In this document: piece by piece, positions 50,701 through 62,700 of the stretch
Numbering within the stretch: the first letter of the stretch is position 1
How the letters are laid out: every line of letters begins with the position of its first letter
Assembly: GCA_013397845.1 (NCBI GenBank)
Contig: VZTG01002916.1
Coordinates: 793,127 to 857,126 of the forward strand
Direction of reading: 5' to 3'
DNA from: Melanocharis versteri
Taxonomy: Eukaryota > Chordata > Aves > Passeriformes > Melanocharitidae
DNA length: 64,000 bases
Translations under genes and position numbers: made by a program
The notes under the pieces: generated by a model
What the model saw: only the letters and a program-made list of their open reading frames with translations
What the model was told of the DNA's origin: nothing
Databases searched by the model: none

Positions 50701-50710
50701 GAAACATTAA

Positions 50711-53700
50711 TAAACTTGGAAGTAAACTCCATATGTTTTCTATGACAAAGAGTTACATTTGGAGGAGGTTTATTGTGTGGAAGAATTCTCATGCTGCCAC
50801 AAGATGTTCAGAGTGGGGCTCATGGCCTTTTACAATGCAGCTCATGAACAATACAATCTGTAGTCTGCCTGTCTCAGGACATCTACAATTTCCAGCTGGT
50901 GATGCTTGTTCTCTATCTCCATGAGTACAACCTCAGTTGGATATGTTCCTCAGATGCTTCTTATCTAAAACTGGAGCACTGATTTTAGTTCCATACCCAC
51001 TGTTACCCAGACATCTCCTATCAGACCTGCTATTTTGGCTGTTTGAAAGTTAACTTTTGATAGCAACAGGGTGAGAAGTCACAAAAATATATACTGAATG
51101 TGTGTATTTTCAATTCTACCACATCATTGGACAAACACTAAATAATACATTCTCTTTCAGACACACACCCATACTGTTTATATAAAACTTGATAACACCA
51201 GTCAGAAAGCCAACAGGATGTCATTTTAAGGAAGATTTTTTCATACATGTTCACAGATGTTTGGAAGAGGCAGAAGAGAGGAGAGGAGTGAGCTTCATAT
51301 TGTACTTATACATTTTAGTTTCTATTTATAGTTAAAAGACTCAGAACTTGGTGAAAATCACATTTTCCAATTTCTTCAAGGCAAACTGCCTACAGCATTC
51401 TCTAAGGAGCTTTCTTCTCTTTTATTTCTTTTTCTTTCCTCTCTATAATATTTAAAAGATGGCTTAGGGTTGCATCTTATTTATCACAGCATTGTAATAC
51501 TGGTGCTTTCAAATGCAAAGTGTCTCCTATGACTATGCTACTGTGTTGAGAAAACTAACTACTATGCCACAGATATTCCAAATTTTGGAGAGCTGTGTCT
51601 CTGCCAGTAATCTGAGTCTGGCTCATTCAAAGTGCCATGGAAAGATTTGCTAGGGCAGAAGTCTTAGTTTATAGCACACAAACATGAAGTTTAGGCTTAC
51701 AGGGAAATAGTACTTTTAAAATTCACCAGAAATTGCTTTGATACCAGAACTGAGAATCAAGACTGATGACTGATTAGCAGAACATCTATTGCCAGAGGCA
51801 ATAATCAACAGAACAAGGGTAAAGCACATGAAAGGGTTTCCTTCTGTATTTTACTTTATTTTCATTTATCCCTGTTATCCCTAGGATGCTAAATGAGGCA
51901 TGCAGTACATCTAGTTTTCCTGTAACTACATGAAGGAAATATTTTCATTCTCAATAAAACCCAAAATCATAGTACAATGCTATAATTTCACTTAGTAAAA
52001 AGATGAAGTTATGAGAGAGACAGGAAAGTTCAGGTCAAATGCTAGAGACACTAGCAAAGAAATTTTTCAAAGGTGTGAATAAGGCTAACAAGGTCACCTC
52101 TACACAGGCCCAATGTGCCCAAATTCTTACAGGTATTGTATATGTTTTTCCTAAACAGTGTAATCATAAAACCAAGTTATTTTGTTGATTTATTTTTAAA
52201 TAAATACAAATATTTTGGAATTAAAAATTGTAAATTTAGAACATATTAGGTCATGATGAAACATTTAGAATATATGTGGCTACGAAACACATTCTTTTTC
52301 ATGACAAACCTAATCTACAGAAGAAAAAATGGTCAGTTCATCACAGACAATAATAAAAAGAAAATTACTGTAGGTATAGATATTTATACTTCTTATGGAA
52401 CACCTCTACTTAATGGGCATAGCAATTTTAATATATGAAAAAAGGGACAATTACAAAACAAGTTAGAAAGAAAAAAAGGAAAAGAGGAACTGTGGGCCTT
52501 CTTGAGACACTGGCAGGGCTGGCATATACCTTCTTTGGTTCTGTCAGCTGCCATATTTCCAGGGAAGTGTGACTCTACACCCTCTGTGTGTTGTGGCACC
52601 TTTTCAGCCAAGTAAATAATCAACGGGATTCAATTGCAGCCGTTCTCAAGTCTAACTTATTTCTTTGACTTTGATACAGATGTATTCTGAGGTGTTGGTT
52701 ATTGTGCAGATAATATTATTTCTTATTTTAATAATTTGATATTGGTACTTACGTAATCTTTTTAAAATGTTTGTTTCTATTGCGAACATTTGCTTATCAA
52801 AGGAGCCAGCCTCTGTTAGCATACCAACCTTACTAATCTGTTACTGTAGACAGTGCTGCCTAATTAGTAATCAGGGGAACATGGATAAATTTCATATGTT
52901 AAGCCCTAACTGGCAAACTATTGTATATCTATATCATCATTTAGAACTAAAAGCTATAAATAACTTCTTTTCTTGTGTAATGCTCCCGCTGGGTACTCCT
53001 TTGCTTATTTTGAGATTACAGTATGCCTGAAACTTCATTGTGTTGTGAAAATTTACTAAAGAAACTACTTGACTGATGTTCAGATGACCATCTCATACCA
53101 AGGACCAGTCGGTTTCAAAGCATGCTATTTTAAAACCAATAAAAGAATGATCTATTGCCCAGAAGTCATTAAAGTAAGACGTGGAAACTTCCTTTTGTCT
53201 GCCTGACACTGATGATGTGCAATATGTCCTACATTTTGGCTGTGGCTTTGTTCTCTGCTAAGAGAAGTGCCACGCTGATTTTGTAAAAATGCTCTCTTGC
53301 TTGTTTGACAATAGTGGAATTTACAGAGTCTGGAGCTCTGCTTCCCCAGCACTTTCCACACCCACCCCAGCTACAGTCCAGCTGAGGGAGTTAGGCCAGT
53401 AGAAGTCTTCCACACAATAAAATGCTGTTCTTCCTGCTTTCATCCCCACCCATCCCAAGTACCCCTAACTCCCTACCCACCCCAACTCGTGCCGGGGTTA
53501 AAGGAAAATCAGTGCCAAAATAAAGGGATAAAGAAGAGACAGGGATTATCTTTTCTTCTTATGCAATAACACATATTGGCTTAGGTCCTGCTGATCATAA
53601 CGTTTTTGAAAGAGAAAGGCTGGACTTTATTTTAAAACAGAACATGCCATTTCTGTTCGGTAACAGAAGATAACTTCTGGTGCGTTTGGGTAAAAAAAAG

Positions 53701-53740
53701 GAAAGGTGGGTAAAATATAACAGCAAACAAGCAGAAACAT
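50711..53740. other. Unrecognised sequence, no supported gene
   Basis: AT-rich background with no recognisable gene or repeat. The final 350 bases before the CpG island (53390-53740) become C-rich (CCCACCC runs near 53445-53490), then A-rich at 53690-53705. Confidence 0.55.
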
Positions 53741-53780
53741 CTTGGTGCCCAAGTCCCCATCTCGGTGCCCGAGTCCCCCC
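53741..53780. repeat. Tandem pair of 20-base hairpin units
   Basis: CTTGGTGCCCAAGTCCCCAT (53741-53760) is followed directly by CTCGGTGCCCGAGTCCCCCC (53761-53780). Each begins with a 13-base inverted repeat (5-base arms, 3-base loop). The two units differ in the arm by paired changes that make unit 1 free of CpG. Confidence 0.9.
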
Positions 53781-53848
53781 GGGCCGGGCGGCAGGCTGGC
53801 CGCGGGGCACGGCGGGCACGCTCCGCGCGGCGGCGCTCCGGCGGCCCC

Positions 53849-53987
53849 NNNNNNNNNNNNNNNNNNNNNNNNNNNNNNNNNNNNNNNNNNNNNNNNNNNN
53901 NNNNNNNNNNNNNNNNNNNNNNNNNNNNNNNNNNNNNNNNNNNNNNNNNNNNNNNNNNNNNNNNNNNNNNNNNNNNNNNNNNNNNNN
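53849..53987. other. Assembly gap (139 N)
   Basis: There are 139 unknown bases in the middle of the CpG island, probably lost because of high GC. A first exon or transcription start may be hidden here. Confidence 1.
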
Positions 53988-54200
53988 AGCGCCCGCAGCT
54001 GCCGCCGGTGGCCGCGCAGCAGCAGGAGGAGGAGGCAGCGGGTGGCGGCGGTCGGGCCGGCAGGACGGCCCGGTCCAGGGAAACGAGTGAAACGCCGGCA
54101 GCGTGGCAGCCCCTTCCTGCTGAAACAAAGTCAGCTCGGTGAAGACGAGGTGGTGCTGCTGCTCGGTGGTGGCGTTCCCTTGGCTTTCTCTGTGGGGTAC

Positions 54201-55173
54201 GGGGTCGCGGACGCTGTTGGCACTTGCCGGGCTCAGCGTTTGTTCTACTAAAACGCTAAAATGCATCGTTATGGAGAGCAGCCGTGAACTCCTAAGGAAG
54301 TTGAATGTGCTGTTTGCCGAGATATACTTGTCGGAGCAGCCTGTGTGCCTTTGGTTACTGGCCTCTGAGTTGCTGAAGTAGGAAGAAATATCGAAATTAT
54401 ATCTTTTTTTTCATCTTAGGTAAATGCTGCCATATGTTAAGCCACGTGTTTGGCTGAGCCACTAAGGGCCTCTGTGACTCACCTGACTTATCTTCCCATT
54501 TTCTCACATTTAAAAGAGGTTAAATGATAACGTAATAACTCCAGACTTGGGTGAAGATCTTTGCATATACCAGGTATTTTTAATATTCTGCGTGGCCTAT
54601 AATGCTGCCTAGGCTTGGAGCCCCTGGTGACTCTGCTGGTGAACCCAGCTGACTGCTCCTCTCTTTTAACAAAGTATTTATTTAATACTAATTGGGGAGT
54701 TATTTAGAAAAAGAATCAAAACCACAAACCCACACCAGAAATGGCTACTTAATGACTGTACAACAGTCGTGTTGTTTTCTTTTTTTTAAAGCTTTCGAAA
54801 TTTCTCAAGGTAAGAGTGTCTTCCTTAGCACATATTTTCCCCCAGGCTTTCTTTAAGTATGAAGAAATATTTTTCAGCTGTTGATTTGAATGGTTGTTTG
54901 TGTGGCAAAACAAGTTTTGTGACTTGCTTTAAGCCTGCAGGTAGGCTCTTTACAAGCTAATAGCTTGCTGTTGTCGTGTAATAACATCTAATCACTTCAG
55001 GATGGAGGAAGCACCTGTTTGTTGCAGGCCGTTGCTTCCATCTCTTTACAAAAGTCCTGACCGTTTCACCCAGTTATAGAGTAAATAGACAATAACAGTT
55101 GCCTCATGGAACCACGAGGCCCTGCCCGGCCTCTCTAAGTGCAGCCCGAGTGCTTCAGGGCTTATGTGCTCTG
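54201..55173. other. Flank of the CpG island; possible MIR-like piece
   Basis: No gene is supported. A stretch at about 54450-54620 (TTCCCATTTTCTCACATTTAAAAGAGG followed by TTAAATGATAACGTAATAACT) has the layout of an antisense MIR core, but similarity is weak. The region could be the start of intron 1 if the island is a plus-strand promoter. Confidence 0.4.
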
Positions 55174-55475
55174 CATAGAATCATAGAATGGTTTGGGTTG
55201 GAAGGGACCTTAAAGACAATATATTTCCAGCCCCCTTGCCCTGGGCAGGGGCACCTTCCACTTGACCAGGTTGCTTAAAGCCGCATCCAAACCTGGCCTT
55301 GAGTGCTTCCAGGGGTGGGTTACCTGCCACCTCTCTGGCAAACCTGTGTCAGTGTCTAATCACCATCCCCATACCGACCTCTGAGGCACACCACTTGTCA
55401 CTGCTCTAATCTCTTGGGCTCTGGGCCACTGACTACAACTCTTTTGAGTGCACCCATCCAGTGACCACCCAAATG
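55174..55475 (-). mobile_element. CR1 LINE copy with internal deletion, minus strand
   Basis: Plus-strand text begins with two CATAGAAT octamers (55174-55189), the reverse of the CR1 3' terminal ATTCTATG repeats. It continues through TGGTTTGGGTTGGAAGGGACC and the rest of the 3' end to about 55370. It then jumps to reverse-transcriptase sequence: CTCTGAGGCACACCAC (about 55379-55394) is the antisense of the SGVPQG block, and about 55440-55475 continues in that region. The sequence between them in a full CR1 is missing, so this copy is internally deleted. Confidence 0.9.
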
Positions 55476-58400
55476 TAATGATAACTCTTAGTGCTTTAAG
55501 AAGAGGGGGATAATGTAGACAGAGTTTAAAATTTTAGTGGAACTTTGGAAAATTAATATTTAAAAAGTGAATTCCTGAATGTTTAGTTTTCAGGTTTTTG
55601 GGGGAAATACTAACATACAGGAAATGGATTTTTAATTTTTTTAAATAAGATCATAAGATGGATTGGTACTGTGCGAAAGTACCTGTCTGCTTACAGATTA
55701 TTTTGTAGCCATTAAATTTTGTAGTCCATAAAATGAGTTCACAGCAGACACACGGAACTTGTTCTTAAAGATTTAAATTGATCAAAGAGAATTTGTTATT
55801 CAAATAGGACTTAGGTTCTGGTTTTTAGACCTGCAGTTCAGTGAACTCAGGGGATTGACATGTGAGTGTAATGGCTGCAGGTCTTTCTACTTATATGAGT
55901 AATCAGTATGTCCTGGAGTCATTATATAAGTGATATGTATGTTCAGTTCTGAGTTTTTCACTAAAATTTGCTGAGACTGTGTAGGACTTGAGGCGTAAGT
56001 ATTGTAAACCTCCATGTTTTACCTGCCAGTGGCCAGCTGCATAGCCCTGTGGCAATTGTTTTGCTGTCAACAGTACTGGAATGATTATAATTCTTTTGCA
56101 GTTTAGAAGGATCTGTTTGAGAAGTCTTACTTTGGTCTGAAACCCAGATTGTACATAAATTCTCCGAAAAAAACGTAATTTGCATTAGTGTCAGAAATCT
56201 GATATAAGATCATGACATGGGTGAGCAAAACCAGCAGCCCAGTGCTGCTGCACTTTGCCTCTCAACACTCTTAAAAGTTGTCCTGCAATCTGTTATAAGT
56301 TATATTCTTTTTTACTATATTAAGTTTCCTTAGTGAGCAAAATAACATGAGCTGGAGCAGCCTGGCAGGTGAGCTCACCTATCTCATCAATTTTCATGCT
56401 TCCTAATACTATGTAGGCCTGAGGTCTCATGACGTGAGAGTACGACAGAAGGATGATGAGGAAGTAACTTTGAATTGGTATTGCTGCTTGAAATCTCATT
56501 TCTTAGCATTTCTTAGCTTAAGCATCTGTAACCTATAAATAGATGCTCCTGGCTTCCTGCTTCATCATCTAAAATTCTGTGTCTAACCATGAATCAAAGC
56601 ATAACCACCTCATACTATTGTTAAGGATATATGCATCCCGAGAGGACTTGAGGAATTTTTTTGTTAAAGTAAATAAATATTTTTCTGGGTAATTTGTAGC
56701 TCTAATTCCACCCTGTAATTTGTTTCCATCTGCTTGCATCTCGGTGTTATCCACAAATTTAAAAATCTTATCCTTCTTCAGTAGTTCATTGATGTTTATA
56801 GTAAGTGGTGGATGACTATATTAAATGGTATTTCACCCAGGGTTCCTGAAATTCAATCACACTAAAGTTTTCACAGGGCATTAACAATAGTTACTCTTTT
56901 GGAATTGTTCAAAATTTGTTCAAAATTGTTCAATTTTTGCTCCCCATATACAGTACTGTATTTTTATAACACAAAAAATAGTATCTTTGTATGCAGACCG
57001 AGCTGCACTGTAGTATTTTCCAGCCTTGTCCTCACATATCCTCAGTGCCAAGAGAATGTGGAACAGACTTCGTGGAAGAGAGGAGAAACTTTGGAAGACT
57101 ATCAGGACAGAGGGAGCTGCTGGAGTAAACTTTGCCCTGCATTTAATGTGGCTGTTGAGTCAGTATTAGTGGCAGAAAGTTGCACAATGTGTTTATATGT
57201 GCAAACGCGTGCTAGTTCTCATGACAGTTAAAATCTTAACATTGAGATACATTACAGTCTCCCCTCTGTTCATAAGGCTTGCTTTCTTGTGACTGGCTGG
57301 CTTCCTTCCCTTCTCCCATCCTCTCTTCAGTTGTCTTTTGTCTGAGGAGAAAGTAACTATCTCCTCGTAGCAAAGATTTTTGTTTTATTTTTTGATCTGT
57401 TTTGGTATCACCAGTTAGCTGAGTCATCGTTTCACAAATATTTAAGCTGGTGTTATAGCTGCTACTAGAAAGCTGCCGACCTGCTTTAATTCTGCTTTTG
57501 GATCAGCCTTGTACTTTCTAGGGGAGGTGGTTGACAGAACTGCCATGGCTGCTTGTGTGCTTGCTGATCAGCTGAATATCAGTGACACATGAATGGTTTT
57601 GGAACTGCATTTGAGTTGATTGAGGCAGAAGTTTATTGAAGGAGTTCCCGTAACAATTAGGGAATTTCTCTTAGAACAGCATGATCCAGAGGGGATCGCA
57701 TCAGGAGTTGTTAGAGTATGCAGTGGTTGCATATCAGCATCTTTGTGTCAGCTGTGCATAGAGTCTCAGTGGTAAGCTCACTGTAATAAGCACCTTTCTG
57801 TCACTGAGGGATGCTGTTCCTCAGAGGAGTTTTACACGTTCCTAACGTGGTAAATTTCTACATAGGTAATGACATACGGGAAGTTGCTACGCAGCATAAC
57901 TTTACATTTCCCCACCTATGATGATGCTTAGATTATAACATCTCAAAGGATAGAAAATATCTGTGTTGGATTTTAGTTAGTGAATGTATACCAGTTGTTT
58001 ACTAAATATTAAAGTGTACGAATTATGTACATATGTAATATATAAAAAGAATACATTGTCCCTAGATTTTTTTTTTTCTGTGAAATTATTCCTCTCAGAT
58101 ATGGCTTATGGTTTTGGTAGTGGTTGCTGTAAGATTGCACCTAGCCAAGACATAGGTTGTGGATCTTTGTTCTGATACCTTCATGCAGAAGCCAGTCTAC
58201 AAACTACAGGTTTTGGAGCTGTCTTATGTGTCTTCAGTAGGAAGAAGTGAGTCACTCTGGAGCTGTTGAGAATCATGTCACTGACTGACGTCCTCTCCAT
58301 TTTCAAGCATCTTTCACCTCATTGCTCACAAATGATGGCCTGTCCAGTGCTAATACGGACCAGTAGCAGTGACTTGCCTGCACCACAGAAGCACTTTGGT

Positions 58401-59304
58401 TCTGGGTGCCTCATGCACATGGAGGTTATCAGGCACCAGCAGCAGTCTCATATATTCAGTGTGATCCCATTAGCAGTATCCTGTAGGCATAGCATGGTCC
58501 TTCTGTGTGTTGAGCCTGCTGCTGCCCGTCTTCCCAGAGCTGATGTGCAGCACTTTCTCTGCTCAGCCAGTGACATGCTCTTTTAATCCTGCAAAGGGCC
58601 TAAACCTATCCAAATGCTACCTCACATGGACGATGAGTGGATGACAAGGGGCTCTGCAGTGGAGCATGGATTTCAGTGTCCCGTAGAACAAGAGAAACTA
58701 GAGATACCAACAGAGCTGTGAGCAGTGACTGTCACTGTAGAGTACTTCCCCCAGCTTCCTGGTGAAATCAGCATGCTACTGAGCGAAGGTTAAAACTCCT
58801 TTCCACCATGCAGCCTCAGGTCATGCTGAGCTTTTGTTAAAGAAGCTTAAATGCTTGGTAGGTAGTATAGATTTGGTTTTATTTCCAACAGTGTGTGGTC
58901 CCTTGTTACTATTAGTAGTCTTAATCCTCTCTGCCTTGCAAAGTATATACAAATTCCATGGCTTGCCATGTTTGTGGTCTTGGTATGCATCTCTGGGATG
59001 AGGTTGGTGTGGTGGTCTGTGCAGTAAATGAATCTCATTCAAAGGATGATCATCTCATTCTGACACCTTAAAGCTGCTGCCTGGAGTCCTATTCTGGTTG
59101 GAGAGAAGAACAGTGCGGAGGAGCCGATCAGTTTTCCTGCAATAAACCTGGAACTATAGAGGAGCATTTGTAATGCTCCTTTCCTCTTCTCCTTGCTTGC
59201 TTGATAAATTTATTTAAAATGGGCCTAAGTATAAAATGATATTCTGTAACCATACCATCAAGTAAATTTATGTGGTGGTTGTATGTGGTTTTATCAAGTC
59301 CTCA
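55476..59304. other. Unrecognised sequence, no supported gene
   Basis: No repeat or gene is assigned. Three near copies of GTTCAAAATT lie at about 56907-56932. Frames at 56899-57231 and 58266-58586 on plus (110 and 106 codons) have no recognisable domain. A T run lies at about 58067-58078. Confidence 0.6.
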
Positions 59305-59773
59305 GTACATGAGAGACATGGAGTTCCTGGAGCAGGTCCAGCAGTGATAGTTAAGGCATGGAGTATCGTTCTTTCAAGGAAAGGCTGAGAGAACTGGGCC
59401 TATTCAGCCTTGGGAAGAGATGAGTGAGAGGGGACCCCATCATTGTGTGTCAGTATGTGAAGGAAGGGTGTCAAGGGGATGGAGCCAGGCTCTGCTAGGA
59501 GGGGCTGAGCAGTAGGACGGGAGGCAACAGGCAGAAACTGATGCATGAGAAGTTCCACCTAAGTGGGTTTCTTCTGAGGAAGAACTTTACTGTGCAGTGA
59601 CCAAGCACTGGAACAGGGTGCCCAGAGAGGCTGTGGAGTCTCTTTCACTGGAGGTATTCAAGAACTGGCTGGACACAATCCTGTGCCACGTGCTCTGGGA
59701 TGACCCTGCTTGAGCAGAGAGGTTGGACCAGATGACCCACTGAGGTCCCTTCCAACCTGACCCATTCTGTGAA
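59305..59773 (+). mobile_element. CR1 LINE 3' part, plus strand
   Basis: This is a 5'-truncated CR1 covering the last part of ORF2 and the 3' end: GACATGGAGTTCCTGGAGCA (about 59316), AGGCTGAGAGAACTGGGCC (about 59382), then GCACTGGAACAGGGTGCCCAG (about 59606), GGAGGTATTCAAGAACTGGCTGG and the end GAGGTCCCTTCCAACCTGACCCATTCTGTGA. The copy has no long gap relative to the usual order and is one of the better-preserved insertions here. The open frame on the opposite strand at 59587-59778 is a shadow. Confidence 0.92.
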
Positions 59774-62700
59774 GTCACAGTAATTACGTGTACATTTATT
59801 GTTCTTCAGGCACATACCCTTTGGTATGGTCGTCCTGTTGAGAATTGCTCTATAGGGCAGGATAATACTGCTTGATAGTGATGCAATATTCTAATAAGAG
59901 ACCTGGTATTTTTTATTGAGACAAAGATATGAATGCTCTCATATATTTGAAACATCTACTAGATTCTGGCAACACCTTCAAGTGAGACCGGGTGATCCCG
60001 CAGATGAATGTGTTGTAAAGCTTTATTTACTTCCTGTTGTTGAAAAACTGAACAGACTTTGCTGTCTTAGGAAATCAGGGTCGTAATTTGTTTCTTAGAA
60101 GTATGTCAGGGAACAAATAGTTTTGAACTTTTGAACAGGTGGTAATTACAGCAGTGTTTCAGTTACAAAGTAGTTTGAGGTACCTCATTCTCTTAAATCT
60201 TTATTGTGAGATTTATGTAGTTTGCTGTGATGAAGTGGGGAAATAAATTGGTGAATGAGGTTCAGCAATTTGTCCTTGAGGATTTTATCTATCTAAACTC
60301 CAATATGTGATGTTATCCAACCCTATTTAACACAGAGCTAAGATCCTCTTCAATAGGTATGTCAGCAGCAATGGTACAATTTACTTTATCACATATAAAT
60401 AGTGTGGGTTTTAGGGACCATAAATCACATTCTTAACTATGTGGACCAGTAAATTTTTGTAATAATTGAGAAGAGTCTTCAGAGTATGGATTGAGTGCTT
60501 ATAAGGCTAAATATTTTTCTTGTTGATTGGTTGTATTGCTTTTTTTTTTTCTTGGATTGGTTTGGTTTTGTTGTTTTAATTGCAGAAGGAATGGGGATTG
60601 AGTTTCATTCTCTGTGGGAAGAATGAATGCCTTAGTTCTTTTATCTCAGCTTCTCGGGATTCAGAATTTTTCAGTGTTTGAGACTGGCTAGTTTGTGTGT
60701 TGCCTAAGGTGAAAGTACTGGCTTGATGCCACTAGCGAAAGCTTGCATGGTCAGTGATTGGACATGGCATTTGGGAAAAGTTTGTTTTGCACATCAAGTT
60801 TCAAAACACACCAGCACAATGCTGCTTCTCATGTGTATTTCCTTTCCTGAAAGTGAAACCACATAGTGATGTTCGCAACATAGGACATGCAACAGCAGCT
60901 GGATTGTCTGTTTTTAATTGTGGAATAAACTTGGGTTCATTTCCTAAATTTATCTACATTTATTTGTTGTAGATACAATTTGATAGAAGTAAAATAAAAT
61001 CTTGTTTTTACAAGCAAACACTTTGGGTCTGATTCAGTTGTCTGGAATACCAAGATGAATCTTAATATGTATATGGAAGAACACAATTTGGTTGTTAACA
61101 TTTTTATAAGAAATTAGTAGTTTTACTTCACGGTACCATTTGGCACAAAGGAGAAAAGAAAATATGTATTCCTGAGTCTCTAAATTGTTCTGTGTGGACA
61201 AACCTTTTGCCTATGTGGAGTTCTGCCAGAACCTCAAAGAATTTGTATGAATGTAGGAGTGCTGCCTGTAGGAAGCAATTACTGGGGTCATAGCCTTTGT
61301 TTCCAGAAGACGCAAATGGTGCATGATTATACAGTAAAATTGAGTTCTACTATTTACTTTTTTAAAGATATAATTCTTTTCTATGTGTCCTTCACTAATT
61401 TCAAATTAATTTAAATTTTGTAACCATATTGGAAAAACTATTTGTAGCCTAGCAGAAAAGTAAGCAATCATCTGGATAAGAAGGTGCACTCTGCATTTTA
61501 AGAAAGTAGTCTTGAATGATTTTGAATGTCTCAGCTGTTTTGTCGATGGCATATAATTCAGGTTGGCACAACCAGTGGTTTAAAACCAGAATTCACATAA
61601 GAATAGCTAATGTTGTCCTTGACTTACTTAATTCACTGTGTAATTTTGATTAAAAAAACACCACTGCTCTGATCTGCTTGAACACAACGCACTGAAATAT
61701 CTTATCAACAGAGGCTGGATTAAACACAATGTTGTTTCATTGATTATATTTTACCAGGTATGAAAAGCTAATTTTTTTTTGTTTGTTTGGAAGATTTTTT
61801 GCTGTTCTCTGACCGGAATAAAATGCATCTGCTAATCATTGAGGAATGCAGTTTGTGATAAAAAAAAAAAAAAAGACAACCTCCTAATCTACTAAAGTCT
61901 TGGAAATAAAAATAAAAGCTCAAGCCTTTTTTTTTTTTTTTTTTTGGTACTAAGTAATTTTGAATACTGGTTTAATTCTAGTACAGTGTATGCTATTCAT
62001 ATTAACAAATAGTAGGCATGTACAAAAACAGGTATAACATTATTTGGCCTTGCTAGAAAGTATACAAACACTTAAGTCCTGGTCTGGCAGAAAAATTTCC
62101 CCCTGAATGTAATGCAAAGCATCTGAGGCTGCCACAGATTTAATATTACATAACCTGGGTGGAGGTTTGCATATAATAGTATAGAAGTGTAGGCTTAATA
62201 TTGAAGGGTACCTTAGCTCACACCTTGTAGACTATCTGTGTTAAGAAAAACGGTCTGTTTCCAGACTTTTATTATGATTTAGAGCCTCCTTTTAGATTTT
62301 TGTTTATCCTTGAAACTGGAAGGTTGTTTTTCTTCAGTATTATAACTGCAAATAGGTAAGCAGCAGCCAGGAAACACTGAGAACGGTTCTTCTCAGCTTT
62401 TTTTTTATTGTTATAAAAATATATGTTTAAAATAATAATGTATTTAATATGTATTTTAGATTTGTTGTAAGTAATAGCGTTTTTAAAAAATTAAATATAT
62501 TTCTAAAAAATTTTAAAATGACACCTTGAAGATAAGAGATAAAGATGTCTGATCCTTACTTCTCTCTTTCACAGTTCCTTGCAAAGCAGACTTGACTCTT
62601 TTATCCCTTAGCTGGTTTATTTAGGTCATGTAATTCTTATCTAGATTCTTCCATTTGGAGATTATGCATTAAGATAGACTTAGTAAAAAACTGCACATGG

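Larger units (their letters stand above)
49590..50710 (+). mobile_element. CR1 LINE 5' fragment (ORF1 end and ORF2 start), plus strand
   Basis: This copy keeps the part of CR1 usually lost by 5' truncation. From about 49855 it matches the ORF1 esterase region, and from about 50390 to 50700 the start of ORF2 (endonuclease). The recognisable sequence fades after about 50710, before the reverse transcriptase, and no CR1 3' end follows. So this is an internal fragment, perhaps the remainder of a longer copy broken by deletion or rearrangement. The left edge is approximate. Many stops make both proteins dead. Confidence 0.75.
53741..54200. promoter_or_regulatory. CpG island, probable promoter, with assembly gap
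   Basis: A sharp switch to GC-rich, CpG-dense sequence in an otherwise AT-leaning window. Both sides of the gap contain repeated CGGCGG/GCGCGG blocks. In vertebrates such islands usually mark promoters and first exons, so this is the likeliest gene start in the window. Orientation and gene are not determinable here. No TATA box or confident first-exon coding sequence was seen. GGTGAAG near 54142 and GAGGTGGTG near 54147 are possible donors on plus but weak. Open frames spanning the gap on both strands contain unknown residues and cannot be judged. Confidence 0.65.

Noticed and set aside
50230..50745. 171-codon open frame as a host gene
   Set aside because: The residues after about position 60 match the CR1 ORF2 endonuclease, with catalytic residues lost.
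53595..54266. 223-codon frame on minus and frames of 125-169 codons on plus across the CpG island
   Set aside because: They run through 139 unknown bases, which prevents stops being seen, and GC-rich sequence is poor in stop codons. The coding content on either side is not recognisable.
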